Below, piece by piece: positions 1-8,456 of a DNA stretch of 64,000 nt (within the stretch, counting starts at the first letter, position 1; every line of letters begins with the position of its first letter). A program made the position numbers and the translations under genes. The notes under the pieces are model-generated. The model saw only the letters and a program-made list of their open reading frames with translations, was not told where the DNA came from and did not search any database. Origin of the DNA: Leptofilum sp965223525 (GTDB lineage Bacteria; Chloroflexota; Anaerolineae; Promineifilales; Promineifilaceae); the NCBI RefSeq assembly GCF_965223525.1, contig NZ_CBDCWX010000005.1:2604001-2668000 (forward strand). The letters are read 5' to 3'.

Positions 1-1
1 A

Positions 2-199
2 AATTTGGCCCAGTTGGATGAGTCAGTAGACCCGTTGCTGCGAGTGGCTTTGGAAACGGCCGTTGCCAACCAAGTTCCCATCAACCCCAGCGACGTCATC
101 TTCACCGACGAACGCGCCCCCGTGGAAACGATCATTGACAGCTTGGTGCTGCGTTATTTGCTGCAAGAGGGCGTCGGGGGATTGCCCGATTTGGAATAA
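2..199 (+). CDS. C-terminal fragment, possibly spermidine synthase-like
   Basis: Only the last 65 codons are in the window; the frame is open to the left edge, so the true start lies outside. The one recognisable stretch is TDERAPVE about 30 residues before the stop. Polyamine synthase-like proteins, including the large membrane-fused bacterial forms, often end with a similar (T/L)DD-x-APVE motif followed by a short helix. That is the sole basis for the call and it is weak. An ACGGCCGT copy lies at 56-63. The next gene starts 42 bases downstream. Confidence 0.35.
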   Translation, partial: NLAQLDESVDPLLRVALETAVANQVPINPSDVIFTDERAPVETIIDSLVLRYLLQEGVGGLPDLE

Positions 200-241
200 T
201 TTAGCCGAGGGTTTCAGCCTTCAGTGTAAGGGAGAAGAGAG

Positions 242-925
242 TTGGAAAACAAGACTTTGCTTAACATAATCAAGTGGGTCATCATTATTGCCATGCCTTT
301 TTTTCTGGGACTTGGCATGATTCTGGCGGTGATTGCTTGGGATTATCCTAGCTTTGAATACCAGCGAATTCCGCCGGATCAATTTGGTTTTTCGCCAGAG
401 GAGCGGCTGTTTTACGCGCACGCCACGCTAGACTATTTGCAGCGTTCGGAGCCATCGGAAGAGGCGATATTTCTGCTAGAAGAGCTGCGCCTGCCCAATT
501 CTGACGAACCGCTCTACAACGAGCGGGAAATCGGCCACATGATTGACGTTAAGGATTTGACGGATGCGATTCGGACGATTTGGTGGATTACGGCCGTTCT
601 CATCGTCGTTGGTCTGGGATTTCTACTTAGTCAACCCGCACTACGGGCAGTAGGGTATCGCGCCATTTACCAAGGTGGCTGGGCAACGGTCATCATTTTG
701 GCTGGAATTGCCATCTTTATTGGCGTGGGCTGGAGCATCTTCTTTGTGCAGTTCCATGAGCTGCTCTTCCCACCCGGTAGCTGGACGTTTGCGTATAGCG
801 ACTCGCTCATCCGCCTCTTCCCAGAGCAGTTCTGGTTTGATATCGGCGTCATCATGAGCGGTGGGGCGCTGCTGCTGGGCATTGTAGTCACGGTGCTGGG
901 GTATTGGTTAACCAAAAAAATGTAG
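242..925 (+). CDS. DUF1461 (TIGR01906-type) integral membrane protein
   Basis: A 227-residue membrane protein. Hydrophobic segments lie at about residues 8-33, 113-133, 145-170 and 200-222, with an exposed loop between the first and second. The loop carries FYAHATLDYL and EIGHMIDVKDL, and the third segment leads into VQFHELLFPPGSWTF and DSLIRLFPEQFW. These match the conserved core of the DUF1461 family. No function is known for the family. The start is a TTG preceded by a purine-rich ribosome site (GGGAGAAGAG). The stop codon lies inside the palindrome at 922-950. Confidence 0.8.
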   Translation: MENKTLLNIIKWVIIIAMPFFLGLGMILAVIAWDYPSFEYQRIPPDQFGFSPEERLFYAHATLDYLQRSEPSEEAIFLLEELRLPNSDEPLYNEREIGHMIDVKDLTDAIRTIWWITAVLIVVGLGFLLSQPALRAVGYRAIYQGGWATVIILAGIAIFIGVGWSIFFVQFHELLFPPGSWTFAYSDSLIRLFPEQFWFDIGVIMSGGALLLGIVVTVLGYWLTKKM

Positions 926-950
926 AGACGTTGCATCGCAACGTCTCTAC
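922..950. repeat. Perfect 13-bp palindrome with 3-base loop
   Basis: GTAGAGACGTTGC at 922-934 is followed by ATC and then its exact reverse complement at 938-950. The hairpin includes the stop codon of the upstream membrane protein gene and ends just before the GGAGG ribosome site of the next gene. Similar GTAGAGACGTTGC hairpins are, from memory, dispersed repeats in cyanobacteria and other phyla. Here it could stabilise or separate the two transcripts; no T-run follows, so it is not an obvious intrinsic terminator. Confidence 0.7.
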
Positions 951-962
951 GGAGGCGAAATT

Positions 963-1811
963 ATGAAATACGTCGTTATTACAGGCGCATCAACCGGGAT
1001 TGGCTACGATGCGGCACGTTACTTGATTGAGCGCGGTTACCATGTGTTTGGCAGCGTGCGGAAGCAGGCAGATGCAGATCGGGTGCAAAATGAGTTGGGT
1101 GAGCAGTTCACACCCTTGCTGTTTGATGTGACGGATGGGACGGCGGTGGAGACGGCCGTTTCCCAAGTCTCCGCAAAAATAGGCAACAACGGCCTGGCCG
1201 GGCTAATTAACAACGCGGGCATCGCCGTCGCTGGGCCACTCATGCACTTGCCGCTGGAAGAGTTTCGCTGGCAGATGGAAGTGAATTTGTATGGCCAGTT
1301 GGACGTAACCCAGAAGTTTTTGCCGCTGCTGGGGGCTGTGCCCAACGCGCCACACCCGCCAGGACGCATCGTCAACATTAGCTCTGTGAGTGGCAAGGTA
1401 GTGTATCCATTTATGGGGCCATATGCTGCTTCCAAACACGCCTTGGAAGCCATTTCTGATGCCTTGCGGCGCGAACTGCTCATCTTCGGCATTGACGTGA
1501 TTGTCATTGGCCCTGGCTCAGTGCAAACGCCCATCTGGGACAAGGCGCAAGATTTGGACACCGAGCCCTACAAACAGACACCTTACCGGGATATGATTGA
1601 AGGGATGAAGAAGGTGTTCATCAGCCAGGGGAAATCTGGGATTGCGGTAGAAAAGGTGAGCGAGGTGATTTACAAAGCGCTGACCAAAGAGAACCCGAAG
1701 GCACGCTACTCTATTGCCCGCGATCTGCTCTCTGGCTGGCTGCTGCCGCGCTACCTGCCGTCCCGCATGTTCGATAACATCATCGCCAAGCGGCTGGGTA
1801 TCACTAAGTAG
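963..1811 (+). CDS. Short-chain dehydrogenase/reductase
   Basis: A 282-residue classical SDR. TGASTGIG at residues 7-14 is the dinucleotide-binding motif, NNAG lies near residue 81, the catalytic Ser is in NISSVSG, and YAASK supplies the Tyr and Lys. The substrate cannot be read from sequence. The C-terminal 60 residues extend beyond the core fold and may form a lid, as in SDRs that act on retinol- or steroid-like substrates. GGAGG sits just before the ATG. It may be cotranscribed with the upstream membrane protein gene, 37 bases away. Confidence 0.85.
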   Translation: MKYVVITGASTGIGYDAARYLIERGYHVFGSVRKQADADRVQNELGEQFTPLLFDVTDGTAVETAVSQVSAKIGNNGLAGLINNAGIAVAGPLMHLPLEEFRWQMEVNLYGQLDVTQKFLPLLGAVPNAPHPPGRIVNISSVSGKVVYPFMGPYAASKHALEAISDALRRELLIFGIDVIVIGPGSVQTPIWDKAQDLDTEPYKQTPYRDMIEGMKKVFISQGKSGIAVEKVSEVIYKALTKENPKARYSIARDLLSGWLLPRYLPSRMFDNIIAKRLGITK

Positions 1812-1820
1812 CCGCATTTG

Positions 1821-1896
1821 CCCTCCCCTTAATCCCCTCCCATTGGGAGGGGAGACCAGTTCCCTTTCCCTATGGGGGAGGGTTAGGGAGGGGGTT
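1821..1896. repeat. C/G-rich intergenic repeat between convergent genes
   Basis: The gap between two converging genes is filled with runs of CCCTCCC and GGGAGGG. An 8-bp stem, CCCCTCCC (1834-1841) and GGGAGGGG (1845-1852), closes on a three-base loop, and a second weaker G/C-rich hairpin follows. Repeats of this kind are common intergenic elements in many phyla. A role as a bidirectional terminator is possible. Confidence 0.6.
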
Positions 1897-3039
1897 TTAC
1901 GGTTCTGGGGTGGGAGTCGGTGTGGGGGGTGGCGGATCAATGACGATTTCTACAAAAGTGGTTCGGTAGGGTTGCACCACAATTTCCTCGGTCACGCGCA
2001 CATCCCCAATCTGCACTACCGCTTTGTAGCCCCCGCCGCCCACGTCATCAATGGCAAAATTTTCATTCCACAGCGGGTCGCTGTTGATGTCGCCGACGGC
2101 GTAGGTGGTGGTGGTGTGGGCACGGTTGCTGCCATCTACCGAAGAGAGTGTCACGGTCACTTCATTTAGCAGTTCCCCTGCCGGATTGACGACGCGACCA
2201 ACAACCGTGCCTCGATCCGGGAAGGGATAGAGCCAGAGCAATGGGTTACGCGTGTTGCTGTAGCTGTTTGATCCCACGCGAACTTCAAAATGGAGATGGG
2301 AGCCATCTGCTACACCTGTTGCCCCAGAGAGGCCAATGACTTGTTGCATGAAAACGTGCTGCCCTTCCTCCACCAGCGGCTCAGACAGATGGCCGTACAG
2401 AGTGTAAACAGGCTGGCTATCCAGCCGGGCGTCATGCTCAATGACGATCACATTGCCGTAGAAATTGGGTTCTGGGCCAATAAGTTGCCCATCGTCTGGT
2501 CCTGCGTAGATCACGGTGCCGTCGGCGACAGCAATGACCTCTGTGCCTGTCGGCACATAAAATTCGACGCCGTGGTGGGGGCGCAGCGTGCCGCCGCGCG
2601 TGCTGCCATAGGGGTACACTTTGTCTGTCCAGTTGGTTTCGCCTTCGCGGATGGGCCGCCAGAACCAGTAATGCTCGTCTGGGGAGGTGTGGCGCAGGTG
2701 GGGTGGTGTGGGTGACGGGATGGGGGTTGCCGTAGAGGGGATTGCTGTGGCAGTTGGCACGACCACATTCTCTACCACCGCTTCATCCTCTGGTTTGCTC
2801 AAAGAAAAGGAGGGCATTTCGGCCGCAGGGGGCGGTTCGCTATACTCAATGACGGGCTGCGCCAGGGCGGATTGCAGGGTGGGCGTGGGGGCTTCAGCCA
2901 CAGCCGCTGCTGGTACAGGTGCTTCTCCCGCCGCTGGTTGGCAAGCGGTGAGTAATAGGAGGATGATTGTTCCTATCAGGATACTGGAGACTGATAAATC
3001 TCTAATCTCCAATCCCCCAATTTCCCTGAACAATTTCAC
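1897..3039 (-). CDS. M23-family peptidase lipoprotein
   Basis: A 380-residue exported cell-wall endopeptidase candidate. A hydrophobic stretch ends in the lipobox LTAC (Cys about residue 33), so it is probably a lipoprotein. A Pro/Ala/Thr-rich linker follows to about residue 130. The M23 (LytM-like) domain has HHGVEF, YGHLS and HLHFEV; the first motif has Glu where most members have Asp, but all metal-ligand positions can still coordinate zinc. The last 100 residues resemble a carboxypeptidase-regulatory-like beta domain and end in a Thr/Pro tail. The GTG start overlaps the upstream stop codon by four bases (GTGA), which suggests translational coupling to the gene at 3036-4556. Confidence 0.85.
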   Translation of the reverse strand: MKLFREIGGLEIRDLSVSSILIGTIILLLLTACQPAAGEAPVPAAAVAEAPTPTLQSALAQPVIEYSEPPPAAEMPSFSLSKPEDEAVVENVVVPTATAIPSTATPIPSPTPPHLRHTSPDEHYWFWRPIREGETNWTDKVYPYGSTRGGTLRPHHGVEFYVPTGTEVIAVADGTVIYAGPDDGQLIGPEPNFYGNVIVIEHDARLDSQPVYTLYGHLSEPLVEEGQHVFMQQVIGLSGATGVADGSHLHFEVRVGSNSYSNTRNPLLWLYPFPDRGTVVGRVVNPAGELLNEVTVTLSSVDGSNRAHTTTTYAVGDINSDPLWNENFAIDDVGGGGYKAVVQIGDVRVTEEIVVQPYRTTFVEIVIDPPPPTPTPTPEP

Positions 3040-4556
3040 GCAAAGCCTCCGCGTTCCGCTGCTACGGCTTTGGTTTCCTGTACCAGCACGGCCGTTTCTT
3101 GCGTGAGAGTTGTCATTTCTTGCTGCCAGTTGGCAACTAATGCCTTATTCTTCACAGAGGTGGCGTTGATTTTTACGTTGAGAACGGCCGTTTCCACTGC
3201 AGCCTGTGCCAACAAAACCCCCGCCGTTGCGTCCGTCACGGCGTTGATGTTGCCAATTTTGGCAACTTTGGCAGCGAGTTGGGCGGCGCGGTGGCTAAGC
3301 TGGGCCACGCGCAAGGGTACTTCGGCCGCGCCAATGGTGGCTTTTTGCACCTGCGCTTCCTTTTCTGAGGCAGAAAGCTCCTTGTTGCGAAAGGCCGCCA
3401 TCACCGCGTCGAAGGCAGCGGCATCTTCAGCAATGGCCAGCGTGAGTTTCTCGCGCAGGGTAGTAGCTTCGTTAAGAACTTCTGTTACATCTTCCTGCAC
3501 ATCGGCATACTTTTTGCGGTTGGCGGTAAGCCCTGCCACCATTTGCGCTAGGCTGGCCGCCAATGCCCCGGCCAACGCCGCCACAGAGCCGCCGCCAGGC
3601 GTGGGCTGCTTGGAGGCAACGGCCTCCAAAAAGGCGTAGGGCGTGCTGTCGGCCTCATCTTCTGCTTCTTGCAGGCGATATTCCAGCACCTGTTCTTCCA
3701 TCACCAACCCGTCTAGCTGCAAATAATATTTGGCACTTTCCATCAACGCTTTTTGCGGAATCATACCCACGAGTTCTGCTTTGGTAATCATAAGGCCATA
3801 TTGAGCAGCTTCGCGCCGCACCATCTCTTGCACCTGAGGAATGGCGGTTTTCTCAAAATTGGTGAGATTCATGCTGACCTGCGCTTGCCCATCTACCAAA
3901 AAGCCTTTGGCCTGTACAAAGCGCAGCCCGCCGCTGCTAAACCGAATGGCACGCGAGATTTTGTCGGCGAACTCAACATTGTGGCTGTTGAGGTACAGGT
4001 TGTAGGCGATGAGAAACGGCCGTACCCCAATAACCGTTGGGCCACAGGATTTTGCTTTGGCTGGGCCATAATCTGGCTTGCGTGCTGGATTTGTCTCCAC
4101 CTCGCTTTTCCAGAGTTCGTATTCACCCTTGCGAATGGCCGACAGCTTTTTGCGTTCTGGGCTTTTGGCAGCGTCGCCGTACAGGTAAACGGCCACGCCA
4201 AGCTCTTGGCCTACACGCTCTCCCAGCCGATTGGCCATCTCTACGCAGTCGGTGATGGTGACACCCTGAATAGGAATAAATGGGCAGACGTCTGTTGCAC
4301 CAATGCGGGGGTGTTCACCCTCATGGTGGTCCAAATCTATGAGCTCGGCTGCTTTGGCAATGCCGCGAAAGGCGGCTTCTTCCACATCGGCGGGCGTGCC
4401 GACAAAGGTGACAACGGTGCGATTGTGATCGGGGTCGGCGCTGATGTCTAGCACGTTGACCTTAGGCACAGAGCGGATGGCATTGGCAATGGCGGTGTAG
4501 ACGGCCGTATTGCGACCTTCGCTAAAATTTGGGACACATTCAACAAGCTGCTGCAT
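3036..4556 (-). CDS. ftcD: Glutamate formimidoyltransferase / formimidoyl-THF cyclodeaminase
   Basis: A bifunctional enzyme of histidine and one-carbon metabolism: it transfers the formimidoyl group from N-formimidoyl-glutamate to tetrahydrofolate, then releases ammonia to give methenyl-THF. The start was moved in to MQQLVECVPNFSEG because AGAGGAGA precedes it by about eight bases; this gives 506 residues. Residues 1-180 and 181-300 are the two transferase subdomains (VPNFSEGRN, HHEGEHPRIGA). The helical cyclodeaminase domain begins near residue 310, with TPGGGSVAALAGALAASL. Both halves look intact. No other histidine-degradation gene is nearby; it is paired only with the M23 lipoprotein. Confidence 0.9.
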   Translation of the reverse strand: MQQLVECVPNFSEGRNTAVYTAIANAIRSVPKVNVLDISADPDHNRTVVTFVGTPADVEEAAFRGIAKAAELIDLDHHEGEHPRIGATDVCPFIPIQGVTITDCVEMANRLGERVGQELGVAVYLYGDAAKSPERKKLSAIRKGEYELWKSEVETNPARKPDYGPAKAKSCGPTVIGVRPFLIAYNLYLNSHNVEFADKISRAIRFSSGGLRFVQAKGFLVDGQAQVSMNLTNFEKTAIPQVQEMVRREAAQYGLMITKAELVGMIPQKALMESAKYYLQLDGLVMEEQVLEYRLQEAEDEADSTPYAFLEAVASKQPTPGGGSVAALAGALAASLAQMVAGLTANRKKYADVQEDVTEVLNEATTLREKLTLAIAEDAAAFDAVMAAFRNKELSASEKEAQVQKATIGAAEVPLRVAQLSHRAAQLAAKVAKIGNINAVTDATAGVLLAQAAVETAVLNVKINATSVKNKALVANWQQEMTTLTQETAVLVQETKAVAAERGGFA

Positions 4557-4735
4557 GGTCGGGAATCTCCTCTGAAAATTATGAATCATGAAGGATGGAT
4601 TATGAAAAATCTGCAAGCGCAAATTGCGCCATCTGCGAATTTTCAGTACATTATCATGTTTGGAGCAGCGAGGCCAATGAGCCTGTCGTCAATTTACGTT
4701 GCATATTTGGGAAGTCGTGGCAAACTTGCGTCCTC

Positions 4736-5602
4736 ATGGACAATCCACAACCCTTTGTTGAAGCGATTCAAACTGTATACCCAGAACTGGCGGTGGAAAC
4801 GGCCGTTTTCAACCAACAAGGCCAGTACAACATCGTGCTTGTTGTCAATGACGGGCTCATTTTTCGCTTCCCGCGCTACGCGGGTGGGCTGGAGCAGTTG
4901 GCATTAGAAACGAAGATTTTAACGGCCGTTCAGTCATACCTTCCGCTTCCCGTTCCCAACCCCATCTACACAAATTTTGCTGATGCACCGGTTGGTGAAG
5001 CGTTTATGGGCTACCAGTATATCCCTGGCGAGCCGCTGTACCCGCCTGCCTTTGCCAAAATTGCAGACAAGGCTGCTCTGGCGGCGCAAATTGCCCACTT
5101 TTTGCAAGCACTCCACGCTGTGCCTATCCGCGATCTTATTGATGAGCCATTACCTGTGAGTGATACGGAGGAGGAGTGGTGGGATGTATACGGCCGTATC
5201 CAAACCAAGCTGTTCCCCTACATGCGCCTCGATGCCTGTAAAGAAGTGGCTCACCATTTTGAAAGCGCCTTGGATGATCCCGCACAGGTTAATTTTGAAC
5301 CGACGCTGCGCCACGGCGATTTTGGCACGGGCAATCTGCTTCATAACCCTCGCACCGGGCAGATGAGCGGCATTATTGACTTTGGCTTTACCGTTTTGGG
5401 CGATCCGGCCTTCGATTTGGCAGGCTTGCTAAATTACGGAGAGTCATTTGTGCAGGAAATCGCTCTCCATTACCCTGCTGTTGAGCAATATTGGCCACGA
5501 ATTCGGTTTTACAACGGCACGTTTGCACTGTACGAGGCTCTGTTTGGCATTGAGAACGGGGATGAGCAAGCCTTTCAGCAGGGAATCGCCCAATATGTCT
5601 GA
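4736..5602 (+). CDS. APH-family phosphotransferase
   Basis: A 288-residue kinase-fold protein of the aminoglycoside/choline phosphotransferase superfamily. HGDFGTGN (about residue 193) holds the catalytic Asp and the metal-binding Asn, and IIDFGF (about 213) holds the second metal ligand. The frame is open further upstream, but the first sensible start is MDNPQPFVEAIQ at 4736; the earlier start lies over the promoter region of the divergent gene. Family members phosphorylate aminoglycosides, macrolides, sugars or homoserine, and sequence alone does not choose between them. It overlaps the next gene by eight bases, so the two are likely cotranscribed. Confidence 0.8.
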   Translation: MDNPQPFVEAIQTVYPELAVETAVFNQQGQYNIVLVVNDGLIFRFPRYAGGLEQLALETKILTAVQSYLPLPVPNPIYTNFADAPVGEAFMGYQYIPGEPLYPPAFAKIADKAALAAQIAHFLQALHAVPIRDLIDEPLPVSDTEEEWWDVYGRIQTKLFPYMRLDACKEVAHHFESALDDPAQVNFEPTLRHGDFGTGNLLHNPRTGQMSGIIDFGFTVLGDPAFDLAGLLNYGESFVQEIALHYPAVEQYWPRIRFYNGTFALYEALFGIENGDEQAFQQGIAQYV

Positions 5603-6105
5603 TAAAGCGTGGCAGCTAAACTTTCAGCCGTTGATGGCCAGCCACGTTGCCGAAATTTTAACCTGGCGTTACGAGCCACCCTACGACATTTACAACATGG
5701 GTGCCGACACAGACGACCCAGTTGGCTTGGCTGAAGCGATTGATTACTTTACCCCAGCCGGAATACCATTTTCAGGCGATGCTGCGCCAGCCGGAGGGTG
5801 ATCTGGCGGCGTTTTGCAGCTTTGGCACGGATGGCCAAGTGGGCGGCGGCGACTACAGCCTGCCTGCGCTAGACATTGGCATGGGGGTGCATCCGGCCAA
5901 TACCGGGCGTGGCTTGGGCTGCATGTTTGCCGGGGCTGCAGTTGAATATGCCACTCAAAACTTCAGCGAACCGCGCCTGCGCGTGACCATTGCCGAGTTC
6001 AACCTGCGGGCGCAGAAGGTGTGGCAGCGGCACGGCTTTGTGCCTGTGCTGCGATTTATCTCAAATTTTGGGAAACGGCCGTTCATCATTTTTGTTAGGG
6101 GCTAG
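5595..6105 (+). pseudogene. GNAT N-acetyltransferase broken by a +1 frameshift
   Basis: The ATG at 5595 opens a frame reading TWRYEPPYDIYNMG, typical of the N-terminus of a GNAT subfamily. It stops at 5801. The rest of the domain continues one frame over: LRQPEGDLAAFCSFG, then LDIGMGVHPANTGRGLG (acetyl-CoA loop) and RVTIAEFNLRAQKVWQRHGF. Removing one C from the CCCC run at 5752-5755 joins the parts as DYFTQPEYHF, with a total near 170 residues. The break is therefore either a homopolymer sequencing error or a recent inactivation. The upstream kinase gene overlaps its start. Confidence 0.75.
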
Positions 6106-6191
6106 ACATAGTAGCTAGTAAATTGTTCTACAACGAGCCACTAGCGACTAGCCACCAGACATTAGCTTCCAAACTCAGTTAAGGAGTAACT

Positions 6192-7379
6192 ATGTCACCA
6201 ATTGCCACTTATTACTGGCCCGGACAAACTCACTTTGGCTTTGGCGCGGCGCAGCGCGTAGGGGATGAAGCCAAAGCGCTGGGCGTACAGCAAAGAGTTT
6301 TTCTTGTGACTGACAGCGGGATTGTGGCTGCTGGCTTGCTGCAAACGGTGCTGGATGCTTTGGATATGGCTGGTTTGGAAACGGCCGTTTTCGACCAAAC
6401 GCCGCCAAATCCAAACACAACGGCCGTAGACGCTGCCGCTGCCCAATTCCGTGACAGCGGGGCTGAATTGGTGATTGGCCTCGGTGGTGGTAGCCCGATT
6501 GACGCCGCCAAAGCGGTGCGTATTCTGGCTGGTGGCCCACCGGATGCCAAAATTGCAGAATATGCGCTGATGCTGGGGGACAAGGTACGGCCGTTGCCCA
6601 CCGTCACCCAAATGCCGCCTATGATTGCCATTCCCACAACGGCTGGTACCGGGGCAGAAGTGACCCCATGGGGACTTATTACCGACCCAGCCCGTAAGTT
6701 GAAGATGGGTGTGGGTGGCCCGGCAACGATTCCAACTGTGGCCCTCATAGATCCCGCCATGACGCTGCCGCTGCCGCCACATCTAACGGCCGCCACCGGT
6801 ATGGACGCGCTGACGCATCTTATCGAGGCGTATGTGTCTACCAATACGGCACCTATCGCGCTGGATGCGTTGATTGTGGACGGGCTTGGGCGGATCGGCC
6901 GTTTTTTGCGGCTGGCGGTGGCACAGCCAGCGCATCAACAGGCGCGAGAAGAGGTGATGTTGGCCTCGATGTTGGGGGGCATTGCTATTAGCTCCCGCTG
7001 GCTAGGGGCGGCTCATTCGCTGGCGCACCAGCTTTCTGGCATTGCCGACGTGCATCACGGGCTGGCCTGTGCGCTGATGCTGCCTGCTCAAATGCAGTTT
7101 AGTTTGCCCGGTGCGCTAGAGCGGTATGCAAACGTGGCACAGGCGTTGGAACCATGCCCTGTGGTTGGGTCTGTGCGGGAGGAGGCGGAACGGGGGATAA
7201 CGGCCGTTCGCCAACTGATGCGCGACACCAACTTGCCCCTGCGCTTACGCGATGTTGGCGTGACGGAAGAGATGATTCCAATATTGGCGGATAACGCTGT
7301 CATTGATCTGAACTGGACGACCAACCCCCGCGCAATCACCCGCGACCAGATGGAAACGCTATACCGGGAAACGTTTTAA
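6192..7379 (+). CDS. Iron-containing alcohol dehydrogenase
   Basis: A 395-residue group III alcohol dehydrogenase that should oxidise or reduce an alcohol/aldehyde pair with NAD(P). GLGGGSPIDAAKA (about residue 97) is the nucleotide-binding motif and PTTAGTGAEVTPW follows. Metal ligands are expected in GMDALTHLIEAY (Asp and His, about 204), AHSLAHQL (about 273) and the downstream HHG (about 287); all are present. AAGGAG precedes the ATG. The gene stands alone and ends in a strong hairpin that faces a convergent gene. Physiological substrate unknown. Confidence 0.9.
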   Translation: MSPIATYYWPGQTHFGFGAAQRVGDEAKALGVQQRVFLVTDSGIVAAGLLQTVLDALDMAGLETAVFDQTPPNPNTTAVDAAAAQFRDSGAELVIGLGGGSPIDAAKAVRILAGGPPDAKIAEYALMLGDKVRPLPTVTQMPPMIAIPTTAGTGAEVTPWGLITDPARKLKMGVGGPATIPTVALIDPAMTLPLPPHLTAATGMDALTHLIEAYVSTNTAPIALDALIVDGLGRIGRFLRLAVAQPAHQQAREEVMLASMLGGIAISSRWLGAAHSLAHQLSGIADVHHGLACALMLPAQMQFSLPGALERYANVAQALEPCPVVGSVREEAERGITAVRQLMRDTNLPLRLRDVGVTEEMIPILADNAVIDLNWTTNPRAITRDQMETLYRETF

Positions 7380-7417
7380 TTGTGAACGGTGAACAAAAGT
7401 TGCCACCGTTCACAATT
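7378..7417. repeat. 14-bp perfect inverted repeat between convergent genes
   Basis: AATTGTGAACGGTG (7378-7391) pairs exactly with CACCGTTCACAATT (7404-7417) across a 12-base loop. It overlaps the stop codon of the alcohol dehydrogenase and lies 10 bases from the end of the converging gene. There is no clear T-run on either strand. It resembles the GTGAACGGTAATCGG repeats near 18.6 and 44.2 kb in its core. Confidence 0.7.
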
Positions 7418-7427
7418 CATAATGCGT

Positions 7428-8318
7428 CTAGAATTCTGCTACGGCAGGGATGACTTCACGGCCAATTGTTTCAATAGGGGTGATGTCATGCACGTTTCCC
7501 ATGCTAAAAATGAATGTCTCAATGCCAGCATTGGCCAGGCCGCGACACGTTTCAATGAGTTCGGCCGGAGAGCTGCCGCCTTCGCCCAACATGACAAAAC
7601 CAAGCGCTGTCTTTTCAATCTCAGCGTAATCCCGACCGACGTCGTCACAATGACGCTTTAGCACATCCAGCTTGCGCGCTAGCTCATCATTGCCCATGAA
7701 GGCAAATAAATTACAGGCGTCGGCGTACTGGGCCACCAAGCGCAACGTTTTCTTTTCACCCGCACCACCAATGAGAATAGGCGGGTGGGGCTTGGAAAAC
7801 GGTTGTGGGTTATTCATTGGTTCTGCCAACTGATAATGTTTGCCCTGGTAGGCAGAAAAATCACCTGACCACACCTGCTTCATGATGTGCAAGGTTTCTT
7901 CTAGACGTTCAAAGCGCTCTTTGAGTGGCGGGAAGGGAAAGCCTAAGCCTTTGGCTTCTCGTTCATACCAGCCCGCGCCGATGCCCAGGTTGGCTCGACC
8001 GCCCGAAAGCACGTCCAAATTGGAAACGATTTTTAGTAGATGACCAGGATGACGATAATTGACGCCCGTCACCATTGTGCCCAATCGAGCGCGTTCTGTT
8101 ACCGCCGCCAGGTAGCTTAAGGCCGTGTAGCCATCTAGCATCGGTTCTTCTGGTTTTAGCCCCATATCTGGCATATCCATCTGGAAAAAGTGATCCATGA
8201 CCCAAATAGAATCAAACCCGGCGGATTCAGCCGTTTTGCCAATTTCCGCTAATTTGGACCCAATATTTGCCGGACTTCCTGGCCAGTTAAACTGAACAAT
8301 TTGTAAACCGAATTTCAT
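7428..8318 (-). CDS. LLM-class, probably F420-dependent oxidoreductase
   Basis: A 296-residue luciferase-like monooxygenase-fold (TIM barrel) protein. MKFGLQIVQFNWPG, FDSIWVMDHFF, TMVTGVNYRHPG, NLDVLSGGRANLGIGAGW and PILIGGAGEKKTLRL are the usual blocks of the F420-dependent subgroup (TIGR03560 type), although use of FMN cannot be excluded. The gene is divergent from a TetR regulator, and the shared intergenic region has a long operator-like dyad, so it is the most likely target of that regulator. Confidence 0.85.
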   Translation of the reverse strand: MKFGLQIVQFNWPGSPANIGSKLAEIGKTAESAGFDSIWVMDHFFQMDMPDMGLKPEEPMLDGYTALSYLAAVTERARLGTMVTGVNYRHPGHLLKIVSNLDVLSGGRANLGIGAGWYEREAKGLGFPFPPLKERFERLEETLHIMKQVWSGDFSAYQGKHYQLAEPMNNPQPFSKPHPPILIGGAGEKKTLRLVAQYADACNLFAFMGNDELARKLDVLKRHCDDVGRDYAEIEKTALGFVMLGEGGSSPAELIETCRGLANAGIETFIFSMGNVHDITPIETIGREVIPAVAEF

Positions 8319-8373
8319 TTTGCCTCCATTTGCGATATCTTGTTCTCTACTTTACACTGTGAAAACAGCAAAT

Positions 8374-8418
8374 GGACAACTGTCCGCTTGCCGGCGAGAT
8401 GTTAGCGGACAGTTGTCC
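8374..8418. promoter_or_regulatory. Operator-like dyad between LLM oxidoreductase and TetR genes
   Basis: GGACAACTGTCCGCT (8374-8388) and AGCGGACAGTTGTCC (8404-8418) are exact inverse copies 15 bases apart. Each arm contains its own near-palindrome (GGACA-N2-TGTCC), so the site looks like two adjacent TetR-dimer half-operator pairs. It lies 39 bases before the TetR start and 56 bases before the divergent start, where it could block both promoters. Confidence 0.75.
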
Positions 8419-8456
8419 GTTTGTCAACTGGATGAGCAATTACTAAACCAGCGATC

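Noticed and set aside
4595..4735. Longer N-terminus of the APH-like kinase
   Set aside because: The first 47 codons overlap the divergent ftcD promoter and show no kinase-fold pattern.
5701..6105. A separate small acetyltransferase gene
   Set aside because: It lacks the N-terminal strand and ribosome site; joining the two frames at the CCCC run restores one GNAT domain.
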